64,000 bases of DNA from Herbiconiux daphne. GTDB lineage: Bacteria > Actinomycetota > Actinomycetes > Actinomycetales > Microbacteriaceae. The notes below the pieces were generated by a model. That model ran no database searches. It was given only the letters and a program-made list of their open reading frames with translations, and was not told where the DNA came from. The translations under genes and the position numbers were made by a program. Positions 51,685 to 59,620 of the stretch are shown in pieces. The DNA lies in assembly GCF_024979295.1 (NCBI RefSeq), contig NZ_JANLCJ010000010.1, positions 57,174 through 121,173 on the forward strand, in the 5' to 3' direction. Position 1 is the stretch's first letter; each line of letters opens with the position of its first letter.

Positions 51685-51822
51685 ATGCTCTTCCTCATCC
51701 TGCTCGGCATCCTCGCCCTCTGGCTCGCCGTGCTGCTCTACGTCGCCGGCATCGACACCGGCCGCGAGGGCACGCCCGACGACTACCCGCTCCTCACCGA
51801 ACCGCGCTTCTTCACCCGCTGA
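51685..51822 (+). CDS. 45-residue membrane protein
   Basis: A small gene with a very good ribosome-binding site (AAGGAG, 7 bases before the ATG). The product starts MLFLILLGILALWLAVLLYVAG, one membrane helix, followed by IDTGREGTPDDYPLLTEPRFFTR, a soluble tail with proline and charge. It follows the MFS gene by 161 bases with no evident promoter and may be a regulatory or accessory subunit, or independent. I know no named family. Codon use (strong G/C third positions) supports coding. Confidence 0.7.
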   Translation: MLFLILLGILALWLAVLLYVAGIDTGREGTPDDYPLLTEPRFFTR

Positions 51823-51945
51823 CCCCGCTGACCCGCTGACCGGGCCCGGCCAAGCCACTGACCGGGGTCCGGCCCACCCGAGGCTCGGCACCTCGCCTCA
51901 GCCGGCCACCGGCCCACCCAAGGCCCGGCAGCCCACTCCGCCTCA
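51817..51945. repeat. Stop-codon-containing short repeats at a convergent junction
   Basis: CGCTGACC occurs three times in 51817-51841, the first copy carrying the stop of the 45-residue gene. On the other side, CGGCCCACCCGAGGCTCGGCA...CCTCAGCC (from about 51869) is repeated as CGGCCCACCCAAGGCCCGGCA...CCTCAGCC (from about 51909); the TCA at 51943 is the stop of the minus-strand peptidase gene. Confidence 0.7.
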
Positions 51946-53841
51946 GCCCAGCGCCCCCCGCAAGAACCCGACCATCTCGTCGATGAGCAGCTTGCGCGAC
52001 GACGCCCGCCGATACTCGTGCCCCTCGCCCGCGAGCTCGAGGTAGCTCACCGGCCGGCCGAGCTCCCGCAGCGCGGCCACGATGCGGTGCGCCTCACCGA
52101 TCGGCACGTTGGTGTCGAGTTCGCCGTGCACGACCAGCAGCGGCACCTCGATGCACTCCGCCTTCGTCAGTGGCGAGATCGACCGCAAGAACTCGGCGTC
52201 GTGCTCGGGGTGCCCGTATTTCGTCACGGCGGCCGCCGCGATCCAGGGCTCGGTCTCGTCGTAGAAGTGCAGCAGGTGCGACATGCCGCAGATGTCGACC
52301 CCCGCCGCGAACACGCCCGGCGTGAACGCGAGCGCGGCGAGCGTGAGGTAGCCGCCATACGACCGCCCGGTCACCGCGATGCGATCGGCGTCGGCGACAC
52401 CGAGCTCCACGAGGAAGGCCGCCGCCGCGACCACGTCGTCGAAGGCCCCCCGGCGCTTGTGCACGTCGTCGGCGTGCACGAACTCGCGCCCGAAGCCCGA
52501 CGACCCGCGCACGTTCGGCGCGAACACGGTGATGCCCGCGGCCGCGAGGGCCTGGTGCTGCGGACTGAAGGTGGGCCGCTCCTGCGACTCGGGGCCGCCG
52601 TGCAGGTGCAGCATCGCGGGCCCCGGATGATGCGGTGCGGCCATCGGCAGCGTCCACGGCCCGGTGGCCGGGTCGGCTCCCTCGGCAGTGTGCGAGTCGA
52701 CCGTCTCGGGCACGCGGTAGAGCCAGCCGGTGATCTCGAGCCCGTCGCGCGAGCGGTAGCGCTCGAGGGTCGGCACCACGAGCCGCACCGCCGGAAGCTC
52801 GGGAACCGCGGTCACCCTGGTCCAGCCGAAGCCCGCCGTGTCGAGCCGCCACAGCTCGCGCGGCCGCTGCGGACCCTCGACAGCGAGCAGCACGCTCGAC
52901 CCGTCACGGCTCAGCACCGGGCTCGTCGCCACGGCGCCGGGCAGGCCCGGCACGGGCTCGAACCGGCGGGTGTGGGTGTCATAGAGCTCGAGCTCGCTGC
53001 GACCCGAGACGTTCCACACCAGCAGCAGCAAGCGGCCCTCGTCGTCGGAGTCGAGCGACTCGAGCTCGGCGTCGGCGCGATCGGCCAGCACCACGGGAGG
53101 CCGGTCCCAGTCGGAGGGGTCGACAACGGATGCCACGAGCTGACGCCGCGGCAGGCCCACCTCGGTGGCCGCGTAGACCACGGCGGGCGCCGACTCGTCG
53201 GGCGGAGACGGGCGGATGAAGGCCACCTCGGTCGCCCCGCGCGCCGGGTGCGGCATCACCGGATGATCGACGTCGGTCGCCCGGTCGACGACCACGCAGA
53301 ACTCGTGACCGCGCCGGCCGTCGCGCATCACGAGCATCCGTTCGCCCGCTGACAGATCGAGCACGTGGATGAGGTCGCCGACGGCGAGGGGTTCGAGCGC
53401 GCCGGTCACCGGGTCGGCCAGGTAGGCCCGGGTCGGTTCGCCGGGCTCGGTCGACGGCAGGGTGACGGTGACGCGGTGGCCGCTGCGGGTCCAGGGCCCG
53501 AGCTCCCCGTGAACGCCGGGCAGGCCCGAGACGCGTCGCGCATCCGTTCCGTCGGGGCGCACCACCCACACCTGGGTGCGCACGCCGCCATCGGTCGCCA
53601 CGGCGCAGGCGAGCCACGCGCTGTCGGCCGACCAGCTCACCGAGATCACCGGATCATCGGTGAACGTCACCCGATAGGCATCCGGCACCGAGGTCGAGCC
53701 CGGTGCAGGCACGTCTTGCACCCACACCTCGGGCGAGCCGCCTCGATCGCTGATGAAGGCGACGCGGGCGGCATCCGGGGTCATCGACGGGCCCCAGCTG
53801 CCCCACGCGTCGACGAGCAGGTCGGCGAACGACGAGGTCAT
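51943..53841 (-). CDS. S9-family prolyl oligopeptidase-like peptidase
   Basis: Serine peptidase of 632 residues. An N-terminal beta-propeller (SDRGGSPEVWVQDV, VSWSADSAWLACAV, LSRDGSSVLLAVEGP) is followed by an alpha/beta-hydrolase with the nucleophile in VTGRSYGGYLTLAA, the aspartate in VVHGELDTNVP and the histidine in LAGEGHEYRR. No signal peptide, so it is cytoplasmic and cleaves short peptides. It is the third gene of an operon with the ligase and the amidotransferase; the ATG at 53841 overlaps the asparagine-synthetase stop in ATGA. It may recycle or mature the peptide the other two make, by analogy with the peptidase of the NAGGN osmolyte cluster. Confidence 0.93.
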   Translation of the reverse strand: MTSSFADLLVDAWGSWGPSMTPDAARVAFISDRGGSPEVWVQDVPAPGSTSVPDAYRVTFTDDPVISVSWSADSAWLACAVATDGGVRTQVWVVRPDGTDARRVSGLPGVHGELGPWTRSGHRVTVTLPSTEPGEPTRAYLADPVTGALEPLAVGDLIHVLDLSAGERMLVMRDGRRGHEFCVVVDRATDVDHPVMPHPARGATEVAFIRPSPPDESAPAVVYAATEVGLPRRQLVASVVDPSDWDRPPVVLADRADAELESLDSDDEGRLLLLVWNVSGRSELELYDTHTRRFEPVPGLPGAVATSPVLSRDGSSVLLAVEGPQRPRELWRLDTAGFGWTRVTAVPELPAVRLVVPTLERYRSRDGLEITGWLYRVPETVDSHTAEGADPATGPWTLPMAAPHHPGPAMLHLHGGPESQERPTFSPQHQALAAAGITVFAPNVRGSSGFGREFVHADDVHKRRGAFDDVVAAAAFLVELGVADADRIAVTGRSYGGYLTLAALAFTPGVFAAGVDICGMSHLLHFYDETEPWIAAAAVTKYGHPEHDAEFLRSISPLTKAECIEVPLLVVHGELDTNVPIGEAHRIVAALRELGRPVSYLELAGEGHEYRRASSRKLLIDEMVGFLRGALG

Positions 53842-55622
53842 CGAATTCCGTGCTCCTGCAACCACATCTCGAGCAGGGCGAGTTGCCAGAGCGCGTTGGA
53901 GCCGAGGGTGGTGCGGGTCTCGTTGGGGTCGGCGAGCATGCGGTCGACGACGCGGCGGTCGAAGAGGCCGCGGGCGTCGGCGGCGGGGTCGGTGAGGGCG
54001 TCGCGCACCCGGTTGAGGTAGGGGCCCTCGAGTTGGCGGATGGCGGGCACCGGGAAGTAGCCCTTGGTGCGGTCGATCACCTCGTCGGGCACGATGCCGC
54101 GGCTCGCGCGCTTCAGCACGCCCTTGCCGCCGTCGGAGAGTTTGAGGGCCGGCGGGATGCGCGCCACCAGCTCCACGAACTCGTGGTCGAGAAACGGCAC
54201 CCGGGCTTCCAGGCCCCAGGCCATGGTCATGTTGTCGACCCGCTTCACGGGGTCGTCGACCAGCATGATCGTGGTGTCGTTGCGCAGGGCCGCGTCGACG
54301 GAGGTCGAGGCGCCGGGCCGCGCGAACTCGGCCTCGATGAAGACGGTGGCGGCATCCGTCTCGCCCAGCCAGGCGGGGGAGAGGATGCGGGCGAGCTCGG
54401 CCCGTGGGCGGTCGAAGAACACCGACGAGTAGGCGGCGACGGCCTGGTCGCGGGGCACGTCGGCGAGCGGCGGATACCAGTCGTAGCCGCCGAGCACCTC
54501 ATCGGCGCCCTGGCCCGACTGCACCACCTTGACCGACTTCGACACGTCTTCCGAGAGCAGGTAGAAGGCCACGCAGTCGTGGCTCACCATGGGCTCGCTC
54601 ATGGCCGCGACGGTGGCGTCGATGCCGGGCAGCAGGCGCGAGCTGTCGATCGCGATGCGCTGGTGATCGGTGCCGAACCGCTCGGCCACCAGGGTGGAGT
54701 ACTCGAACTCGTCGCCCGACTCGCCGCCCGCGGAGTCGAAGCCGATGCTGAAGGTCTTGAGGTCGTGCTGCCCGGCCTCGGCGAGCAGCGCCACCACGAG
54801 GCTCGAGTCGATGCCGCCCGAGAGCAGCACGCCCACCGGAACGTCGGCCACCATGCGGCGCTCCACGGCTGTGCGCAGGCTCGTGATGAGGGCGTCCTCC
54901 CAGTCGCGCTCCGACCAGTCGGCCTGGGCGGGGTCGCGCTCGAAGTCGGGCCGCCAGTAGACGTGCTCGGTCGACGAGCCGTCGGGCTCGATGATGCGCA
55001 CGGTCGCGGGCGGCAGCTTGCGCACGCCGTTCAGGATGGTGTGGGGCGCGGGCACGACGGAGTGGAACGTCATGTAGAACTCGAGCGCCGTCGGGTCGAT
55101 CGACGTGTCGACGTCGCCGCCCTCAAGAAGGGCCGGCAACGTCGACGCGAACCGCAGGCGGCCCGGACGCTCGTCGAGATAGAGCGGTTTGATGCCGAGG
55201 CGGTCGCGGGCGAGCATCGCGCGGCCCGAGGCCTGCTCCACGATGACGAACGCGAACATGCCGAGCAGGTGGTCGACGCAGTCGGCGCCCCACTCGGCGT
55301 AGGCCTTGCCGATCACCTCGGTGTCGCTGGTGGAGAAGAACCGGTGCCCCGAGCCCTCGAGCTCGGTGCGCAGCTGCTTGTAGTTGTAGATGCAGCCGTT
55401 GAACACGATGCTGAGACCGAGGGCCGTGTCGATCATGGGCTGGGCGCCGGCGGCACTGAGGTCGATGATCGAGAGCCGCCGATGGCCGAGGGCGACGCGG
55501 CCGTTGGCCCACAGCCCGGTGCCGTCGGGCCCGCGATGATGCTGGCAGGCCGTCATCCGGTCGACCGCTTCGACGTCGGCGCTGCGGCCGTCGAAGCGCA
55601 GTTCACCTGCGACGCCGCACAT
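53838..55622 (-). CDS. Asparagine-synthetase-like amidotransferase (NAGGN amidotransferase type)
   Basis: Class II glutamine amidotransferase of 594 residues. The N-terminal nucleophile Cys2 (MCGVAGE) releases ammonia from glutamine; the synthetase half has the PP-loop LLSGGIDSSLVVALLAE and the conserved SGQGADEVLGGYDWY and NDTTIMLVDDPVKRVDNMTMAWGLEARVPFLDHEFV. It resembles the AsnB-type enzyme that amidates N-acetylglutaminylglutamine in osmolyte synthesis rather than housekeeping AsnB, by context as well as sequence. It shares one base with the ligase gene (TGATG) and four with the peptidase. It should convert a terminal carboxylate of the ligase product to an amide; inference. Confidence 0.9.
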   Translation of the reverse strand: MCGVAGELRFDGRSADVEAVDRMTACQHHRGPDGTGLWANGRVALGHRRLSIIDLSAAGAQPMIDTALGLSIVFNGCIYNYKQLRTELEGSGHRFFSTSDTEVIGKAYAEWGADCVDHLLGMFAFVIVEQASGRAMLARDRLGIKPLYLDERPGRLRFASTLPALLEGGDVDTSIDPTALEFYMTFHSVVPAPHTILNGVRKLPPATVRIIEPDGSSTEHVYWRPDFERDPAQADWSERDWEDALITSLRTAVERRMVADVPVGVLLSGGIDSSLVVALLAEAGQHDLKTFSIGFDSAGGESGDEFEYSTLVAERFGTDHQRIAIDSSRLLPGIDATVAAMSEPMVSHDCVAFYLLSEDVSKSVKVVQSGQGADEVLGGYDWYPPLADVPRDQAVAAYSSVFFDRPRAELARILSPAWLGETDAATVFIEAEFARPGASTSVDAALRNDTTIMLVDDPVKRVDNMTMAWGLEARVPFLDHEFVELVARIPPALKLSDGGKGVLKRASRGIVPDEVIDRTKGYFPVPAIRQLEGPYLNRVRDALTDPAADARGLFDRRVVDRMLADPNETRTTLGSNALWQLALLEMWLQEHGIR

Positions 55623-58282
55623 CAGCTGCCGCCTTTCTGCGAGTCGGTTCCGGATGCCGCCGCGGCACTGTCGGGCTCGGCCGCGGGTTCCCCGATGATC
55701 CAGGTGTCTTTCGCGCCACCGCCGCGCGACGAGTTCACCACCATGCTGCCGGCCGGGGCCACGCGGGTGAGGGCGAGGTCGGCCACCGCGAACGGCTGCG
55801 CCTCGTCGCCGGTGGCATAGACGAAGACGCGCAGGTCGACGTGCCGAGGCTCGAGCACGGCGTCGACCCGCCCGGCGCCGGCGCGCGACACCGTGTTGGC
55901 GTCGGGGGCCGAGAACGTCGGATGCGACGACAGCGCCACGACCTCCTGCGCCACCCAGCCGGCGGGGTCGGCCGAGATCTCGGCGCGGCGGCTGGCGACC
56001 GCGGCGGCTCCGCTGGCCGGGCCGATCAGCACGCCCTCGCCGCCGTGCCCGTCGACGGGCTTGGTGACGAGTTCGCCGACCCGCTCGAGCACCGTGCGGC
56101 GCTCGGCCTCGTCGCTCGTGCGATAGGTGGGCACCTGCTCGAGCTGCGGCCGCTCATCGAGGTAGTAGGCGATCAGCGCCGGAACGTTGCAGTACATCGC
56201 CTTGTCATCGGCCACCCCGTTGCCGGGGGCGTTGGCGAGATAGACGCCTCCGGCCTCGGCGACCGCCATGATCTCGTCGCCGATCGCACGGCCGGAGCCG
56301 TCGACGAGGTCGGGCAGTTCGACGTCGAGGCGCAGGTAGAGCGCGTCGACCGGGCGGCCTGAGGCGCGTTCGACGACCCGGCCGCCGGTCACGTCGAGGT
56401 CGTCGACCTCGACGAGCAGCAGGCCGGCGCCGTCGGCGAGCGTGCGGTGCTCGAACCAGGCCGAGCTGTCGGGGCCGCTGGAGAGCAGGGCCGCCGTGGG
56501 CGAGCCGTCGCCGGCGCCGTTCGCCTCGGCCCCGTTCGAGTCGGCCCCCGCCACGACCGCGCGCCGGAGCGTCTCGAACACGGTCTCGGGGTCGAGCACG
56601 TCGGCGGGGCGCGGCACGTCGGCGGCGACCTCGTCCATCAGCCGCCGGATCGCGAGCCCGTATGCCGCTCCGCTGGGGTTGCGCACGTTGTCCTCGAGCA
56701 CGCGCCAGCCGCCGAACTCGTTGCGCACGAGGTCGAAGCCCATCACGGGCGCGCGGACGGCGCCGACGGGAACGCGACGAGCGGCGTCGTGCCAGCCGGG
56801 GGCATCCTGAACCGCCGACCGCGGCACGACACCGTCGTTGAGGATGCGCTGCTCGCCGTAGACGTCTTGCAGGAACGCCTCGATGGCCTTCGCGCGCTGC
56901 ACGAGCCCCGCGGCGATCTGCTTCCACTCGTGCCGGTTGATCACCCGCGGCACGAGGTCGACCTCGAAGTCACGCAGTTCGCCGCCGACGCCGAAGGTGA
57001 GGCCGTTGCGGCGGGTCCATTCCAGGCCCGCCTGCATGCGGTCGGCCACCCGGTCGGGGTCGAGGCGCTCATAGAAGCCCACGATCTCTTCGTAGGCGGG
57101 GCGCGGCCGCGATCCGGGGCCGACGGCCTCGTCGCCGGCCCGGGTGCGGTAGGTGCGGAGCGCGGGAACGGCGGGCGGGATGCCGCTGGCCGGCCCGTGG
57201 GTCTCCTCGACCGCGAGCTTCACCACGGCGTCGAGCTCGCCGCGCTCGGCGAAGGCGGCGCGCTGCCGGTCGGCCGAGTTGCCCCGGGCTAGCAGCGTCT
57301 CGGAGAGCTCCACCACGTCGTCGTAGTCGCCGAGCTCCTCGAGCTGGGGCCGCAGCCGCCGGATGAGGTGCCGCACGGCGTGGGCGGCGGCGGTGGGGCG
57401 CGGATGCAGGGTGTCGTCGAGCAGGTCGCCCGAGAGGCCGCTGCGAGCCGCCTGCCACATGGCGGCGCGGTGGATGGGGGCGGCGACGTCGACGAACGGG
57501 CGGCCGGCCTCGATGTCGAGCTCGGCGGCGCGCACGGTGGCGCGGAAGAGCCCCGCGATGAGAACGGCGTCGTCGACGATGGGGCAGGCGTCGCACACCC
57601 GCAGTTCGAGGGTGGGCGCGTGCGACGACGGCCGCACCTCGAAGTAGGCCATCTTCGAGTCGGCGATGACGCCGGTGGCGATCAGGTCGCTCAGCAGCTC
57701 GTCGTACTGAGCGCCCGACGCGAGCGGGCCGGTGACGCCCGCGCTCGGCCAGCGTTGCCAGATGATGGAGCGGATGCTCGAATAGCCCGTGTCGTGCCCG
57801 TTCCAATAGGGGGAACTGGCCGACAGGGCCAGCAGCACCGGCAGGTCGCGCGACACCCGCTGCGCGATGTCGACGGCCACGTCTCGGTCGGAGACGCCGA
57901 CGTGGATCTGGGTGCCGCAGATGAGCTGCTCGTCGACCAGCAGGCGGTACTGCTCCTGCATGCGGCCGTAACGGCCCGTCGTGGTGAGCTCGAAATCGGC
58001 GAACTCCGATCGCGGCGCGGTGCCCACGCAGGCGATGCCGACCCCGTCGGGAGCCGCCGCGTCGATCACCCCTTTGCGCAGCCGCAGAATCTCGTCGCGG
58101 AGACCGCTCAGTGACGTCACGATGTCGGTGTTCGTCTCGACGGTGGTGCGCTGGATCTCGGCCGAGTAGTTCTCGCTGGGCAGCCTCGAGAGGATCTGCG
58201 GCGCGCGCGCCGACAGCTTTCCGCTAGCGAGGTCGATCAGGTGGAGTTCTTCCTCGGCGCCCAGGGTCAACTCGGCGGCCAT
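55622..58282 (-). CDS. GCS2-type carboxylate-amine ligase fused to circularly permuted ATP-grasp
   Basis: An 886-residue bifunctional amidoligase. Residues 1 to about 370 are a YbdK/GCS2 glutamate-cysteine-ligase-like domain (LTLGAEEELHLIDLASGKLSARAPQIL, VDEQLICGTQIHVGVSDRDVAV, MAYFEVRPSSHAPTLELRVCDACP). Residues about 400-860 are a circularly permuted type-2 ATP-grasp (GFYERLDPDRVADRMQ, FDLVRNEFGGWRVLEDNVRNPSG, LVTKPVDGHGGEGVLIGP). Both halves form peptide-like bonds with ATP. Followed by the amidotransferase and S9 peptidase in coupled overlaps, it likely makes a small, amidated, perhaps acylated or gamma-linked peptide. The separate fusion and operon are known families; the product is unknown. 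Divergent from the lipoprotein gene. Confidence 0.9.
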   Translation of the reverse strand: MAAELTLGAEEELHLIDLASGKLSARAPQILSRLPSENYSAEIQRTTVETNTDIVTSLSGLRDEILRLRKGVIDAAAPDGVGIACVGTAPRSEFADFELTTTGRYGRMQEQYRLLVDEQLICGTQIHVGVSDRDVAVDIAQRVSRDLPVLLALSASSPYWNGHDTGYSSIRSIIWQRWPSAGVTGPLASGAQYDELLSDLIATGVIADSKMAYFEVRPSSHAPTLELRVCDACPIVDDAVLIAGLFRATVRAAELDIEAGRPFVDVAAPIHRAAMWQAARSGLSGDLLDDTLHPRPTAAAHAVRHLIRRLRPQLEELGDYDDVVELSETLLARGNSADRQRAAFAERGELDAVVKLAVEETHGPASGIPPAVPALRTYRTRAGDEAVGPGSRPRPAYEEIVGFYERLDPDRVADRMQAGLEWTRRNGLTFGVGGELRDFEVDLVPRVINRHEWKQIAAGLVQRAKAIEAFLQDVYGEQRILNDGVVPRSAVQDAPGWHDAARRVPVGAVRAPVMGFDLVRNEFGGWRVLEDNVRNPSGAAYGLAIRRLMDEVAADVPRPADVLDPETVFETLRRAVVAGADSNGAEANGAGDGSPTAALLSSGPDSSAWFEHRTLADGAGLLLVEVDDLDVTGGRVVERASGRPVDALYLRLDVELPDLVDGSGRAIGDEIMAVAEAGGVYLANAPGNGVADDKAMYCNVPALIAYYLDERPQLEQVPTYRTSDEAERRTVLERVGELVTKPVDGHGGEGVLIGPASGAAAVASRRAEISADPAGWVAQEVVALSSHPTFSAPDANTVSRAGAGRVDAVLEPRHVDLRVFVYATGDEAQPFAVADLALTRVAPAGSMVVNSSRGGGAKDTWIIGEPAAEPDSAAAASGTDSQKGGS

Positions 58283-58365
58283 GGGCTCACCCTATTGCGA
58301 TGGGCCTCGACGCGGTCGAAATCACACCGGATTGCTGGGTTCGGGCCGGATTTGCGCCCTGCGAT

Positions 58366-58371
58366 TAGCGT
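58366..58371 (+). promoter_or_regulatory. -10 box of a probable leaderless transcript
   Basis: TAGCGT, then 7 bases, then the ATG at 58379. Confidence 0.45.
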
Positions 58372-58378
58372 GGAACGC

Positions 58379-58972
58379 ATGGATGAGCAGATCGGAACCA
58401 CCCGCTCAGGGCCCGTGCGAGCCACCGGAATCGCGCTCGCTGCGGCCGTTCTGGCGATCGTGAGCGGCTGCACCGCGGAGCCCGGCGACGGCGGATCGGC
58501 CGCGCCACCGACTTCGGCCACGTCGTCGCCGACCGGTGACGCCGTGCCGACGCCCGACCCCACCGCGACCGCGGAGGCGCTCGCGGCCGAAGACGCCGCG
58601 CGCTTGCCGATGGCGCCCGACGACATCAAGGACTGGGCCGTGAGCACGGTGCCGACCACGGGCTCCGAGGGCTATCTGACCGGCTACTCCGGCTGGCTCA
58701 GCGAGCACAGCAGCCCGCGCACGACCAGCACGTTCGGGCCCGCACCCGCCGGGCGCTACACGGTGTCGGTGGCGTGCGTGAACGGCGGGCCGCTCACGGT
58801 GTCGGTGCAGCAGCTCGATGAGGCCGAGGTCGGTGCGCTGCAGCACCCGTGCGACGGCAGCGTGCAGTCGGTCGGCGTCGAGACCGGCACCGACGGCATC
58901 GTGACCGTGCTCGAGAACCCGGTGACGTCGGAGCCCGCCGTGTATGCGGTGTCGATCGCGCGCCTGCCCTGA
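58379..58972 (+). CDS. Predicted lipoprotein of unknown function
   Basis: A 197-residue protein. The N-terminus has a basic region, hydrophobic core (ATGIALAAAVLAIVSGC) and a lipobox VSGC with the lipidated cysteine at about residue 33, then a Thr/Pro/Ser/Ala-rich linker and a compact C-terminal part (RYTVSVACVNGGPLTVSVQQLDEAEVG). Two further cysteines (VACVNG and HPCDG) may form a disulphide. Probably on the outer face of the membrane. No family recognised. Its last codons and stop are repeated in the array that follows. Confidence 0.8.
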   Translation: MDEQIGTTRSGPVRATGIALAAAVLAIVSGCTAEPGDGGSAAPPTSATSSPTGDAVPTPDPTATAEALAAEDAARLPMAPDDIKDWAVSTVPTTGSEGYLTGYSGWLSEHSSPRTTSTFGPAPAGRYTVSVACVNGGPLTVSVQQLDEAEVGALQHPCDGSVQSVGVETGTDGIVTVLENPVTSEPAVYAVSIARLP

Positions 58973-59620
58973 GGCGGCTCGTGGTGGGCCCGGGAGGAGG
59001 TGAGCGCCGTCGGGGCGCCGGCAGCGTCGAGCGCCCGCAGCTCCTCCCGAACCTCAGCCGCGCGCGCCGGTTCAGGGCGGGGTGAGCTGCCCGCCCGCCG
59101 TGACCGCCGCGGGCGAGAATGCCGCGCGCCTGCGCTGAGACGCGGCTCGTGGTGGGCCCGGGAGGAGCTGAGCGCCGGTGGGGCGCCGGCAGCGTTGGGC
59201 GAGCGCAGCTCCTCCCGCAGCTGAGCCGCGCGCGGCGGTTCAGGCCGGGGTGAGCAGCCCGCCCGCCGTGACCACGGCGTGCGAGGCCACCGCGCGCCCG
59301 CCCTGAGACGCGGCCTCGTGGCGGGCTCGGGAGGAGCTGAGCTCTTGTTGGGCGCAGGCAGCGTCGAGCGCCCGCAGTTCCTCCCGAAGCTGAGCTGCGG
59401 GCGGCGGCTTAGGCGGGGGTGAGCAGCCCGCCCGCAGTAACCACGGCGAGCGAGAGCACAGCACGTGTGCGCTGAGGCGCGGCTTCGTGGTGGGCTCGGG
59501 AGGAGCAGAGCGCCGGTGGGGCGCAGGCAGTGTCGAGCGCGCGCAGCTCCTCCCGAGGCAGAGCCGCGCGGCGGTTCAGGCCGGGGTGAGCAGCCCGCCC
59601 GCCGTTGCCACGGCGAGCGA
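58957..59620. repeat. 169-bp tandem array between convergent genes; four units copying both gene ends
   Basis: Four units with period 168, 169 and 169 bp fill the 603-bp gap. Each has a 59-bp inverted repeat: 58991-59049, 59159-59217, 59328-59386 and 59497-59555, arms CGGGAGGAGCTG and CAGCTCCTCCCG (perfect in unit 2). Before it stands a copy of the lipoprotein gene end (CGCGCCTGCCCTGA-like, TGA retained); after it a copy of the recQ end: on the minus strand VTAGGQLTPP-stop, VVTAGGLLTPA-stop and VVTAGGLLTPA-stop at 59072, 59240 and 59409, the real VATAGGLLTPA-stop being at 59576. About 45 coding bases of recQ and 15 of the lipoprotein gene are included in each unit. No gene is supported inside. 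Confidence 0.93.

Noticed and set aside
58957..59620. CRISPR-like array at the recQ junction
   Set aside because: The period is 169 bp with similar sequence throughout, there are no unique spacers of equal length, no cas genes, and the units copy the flanking gene ends.
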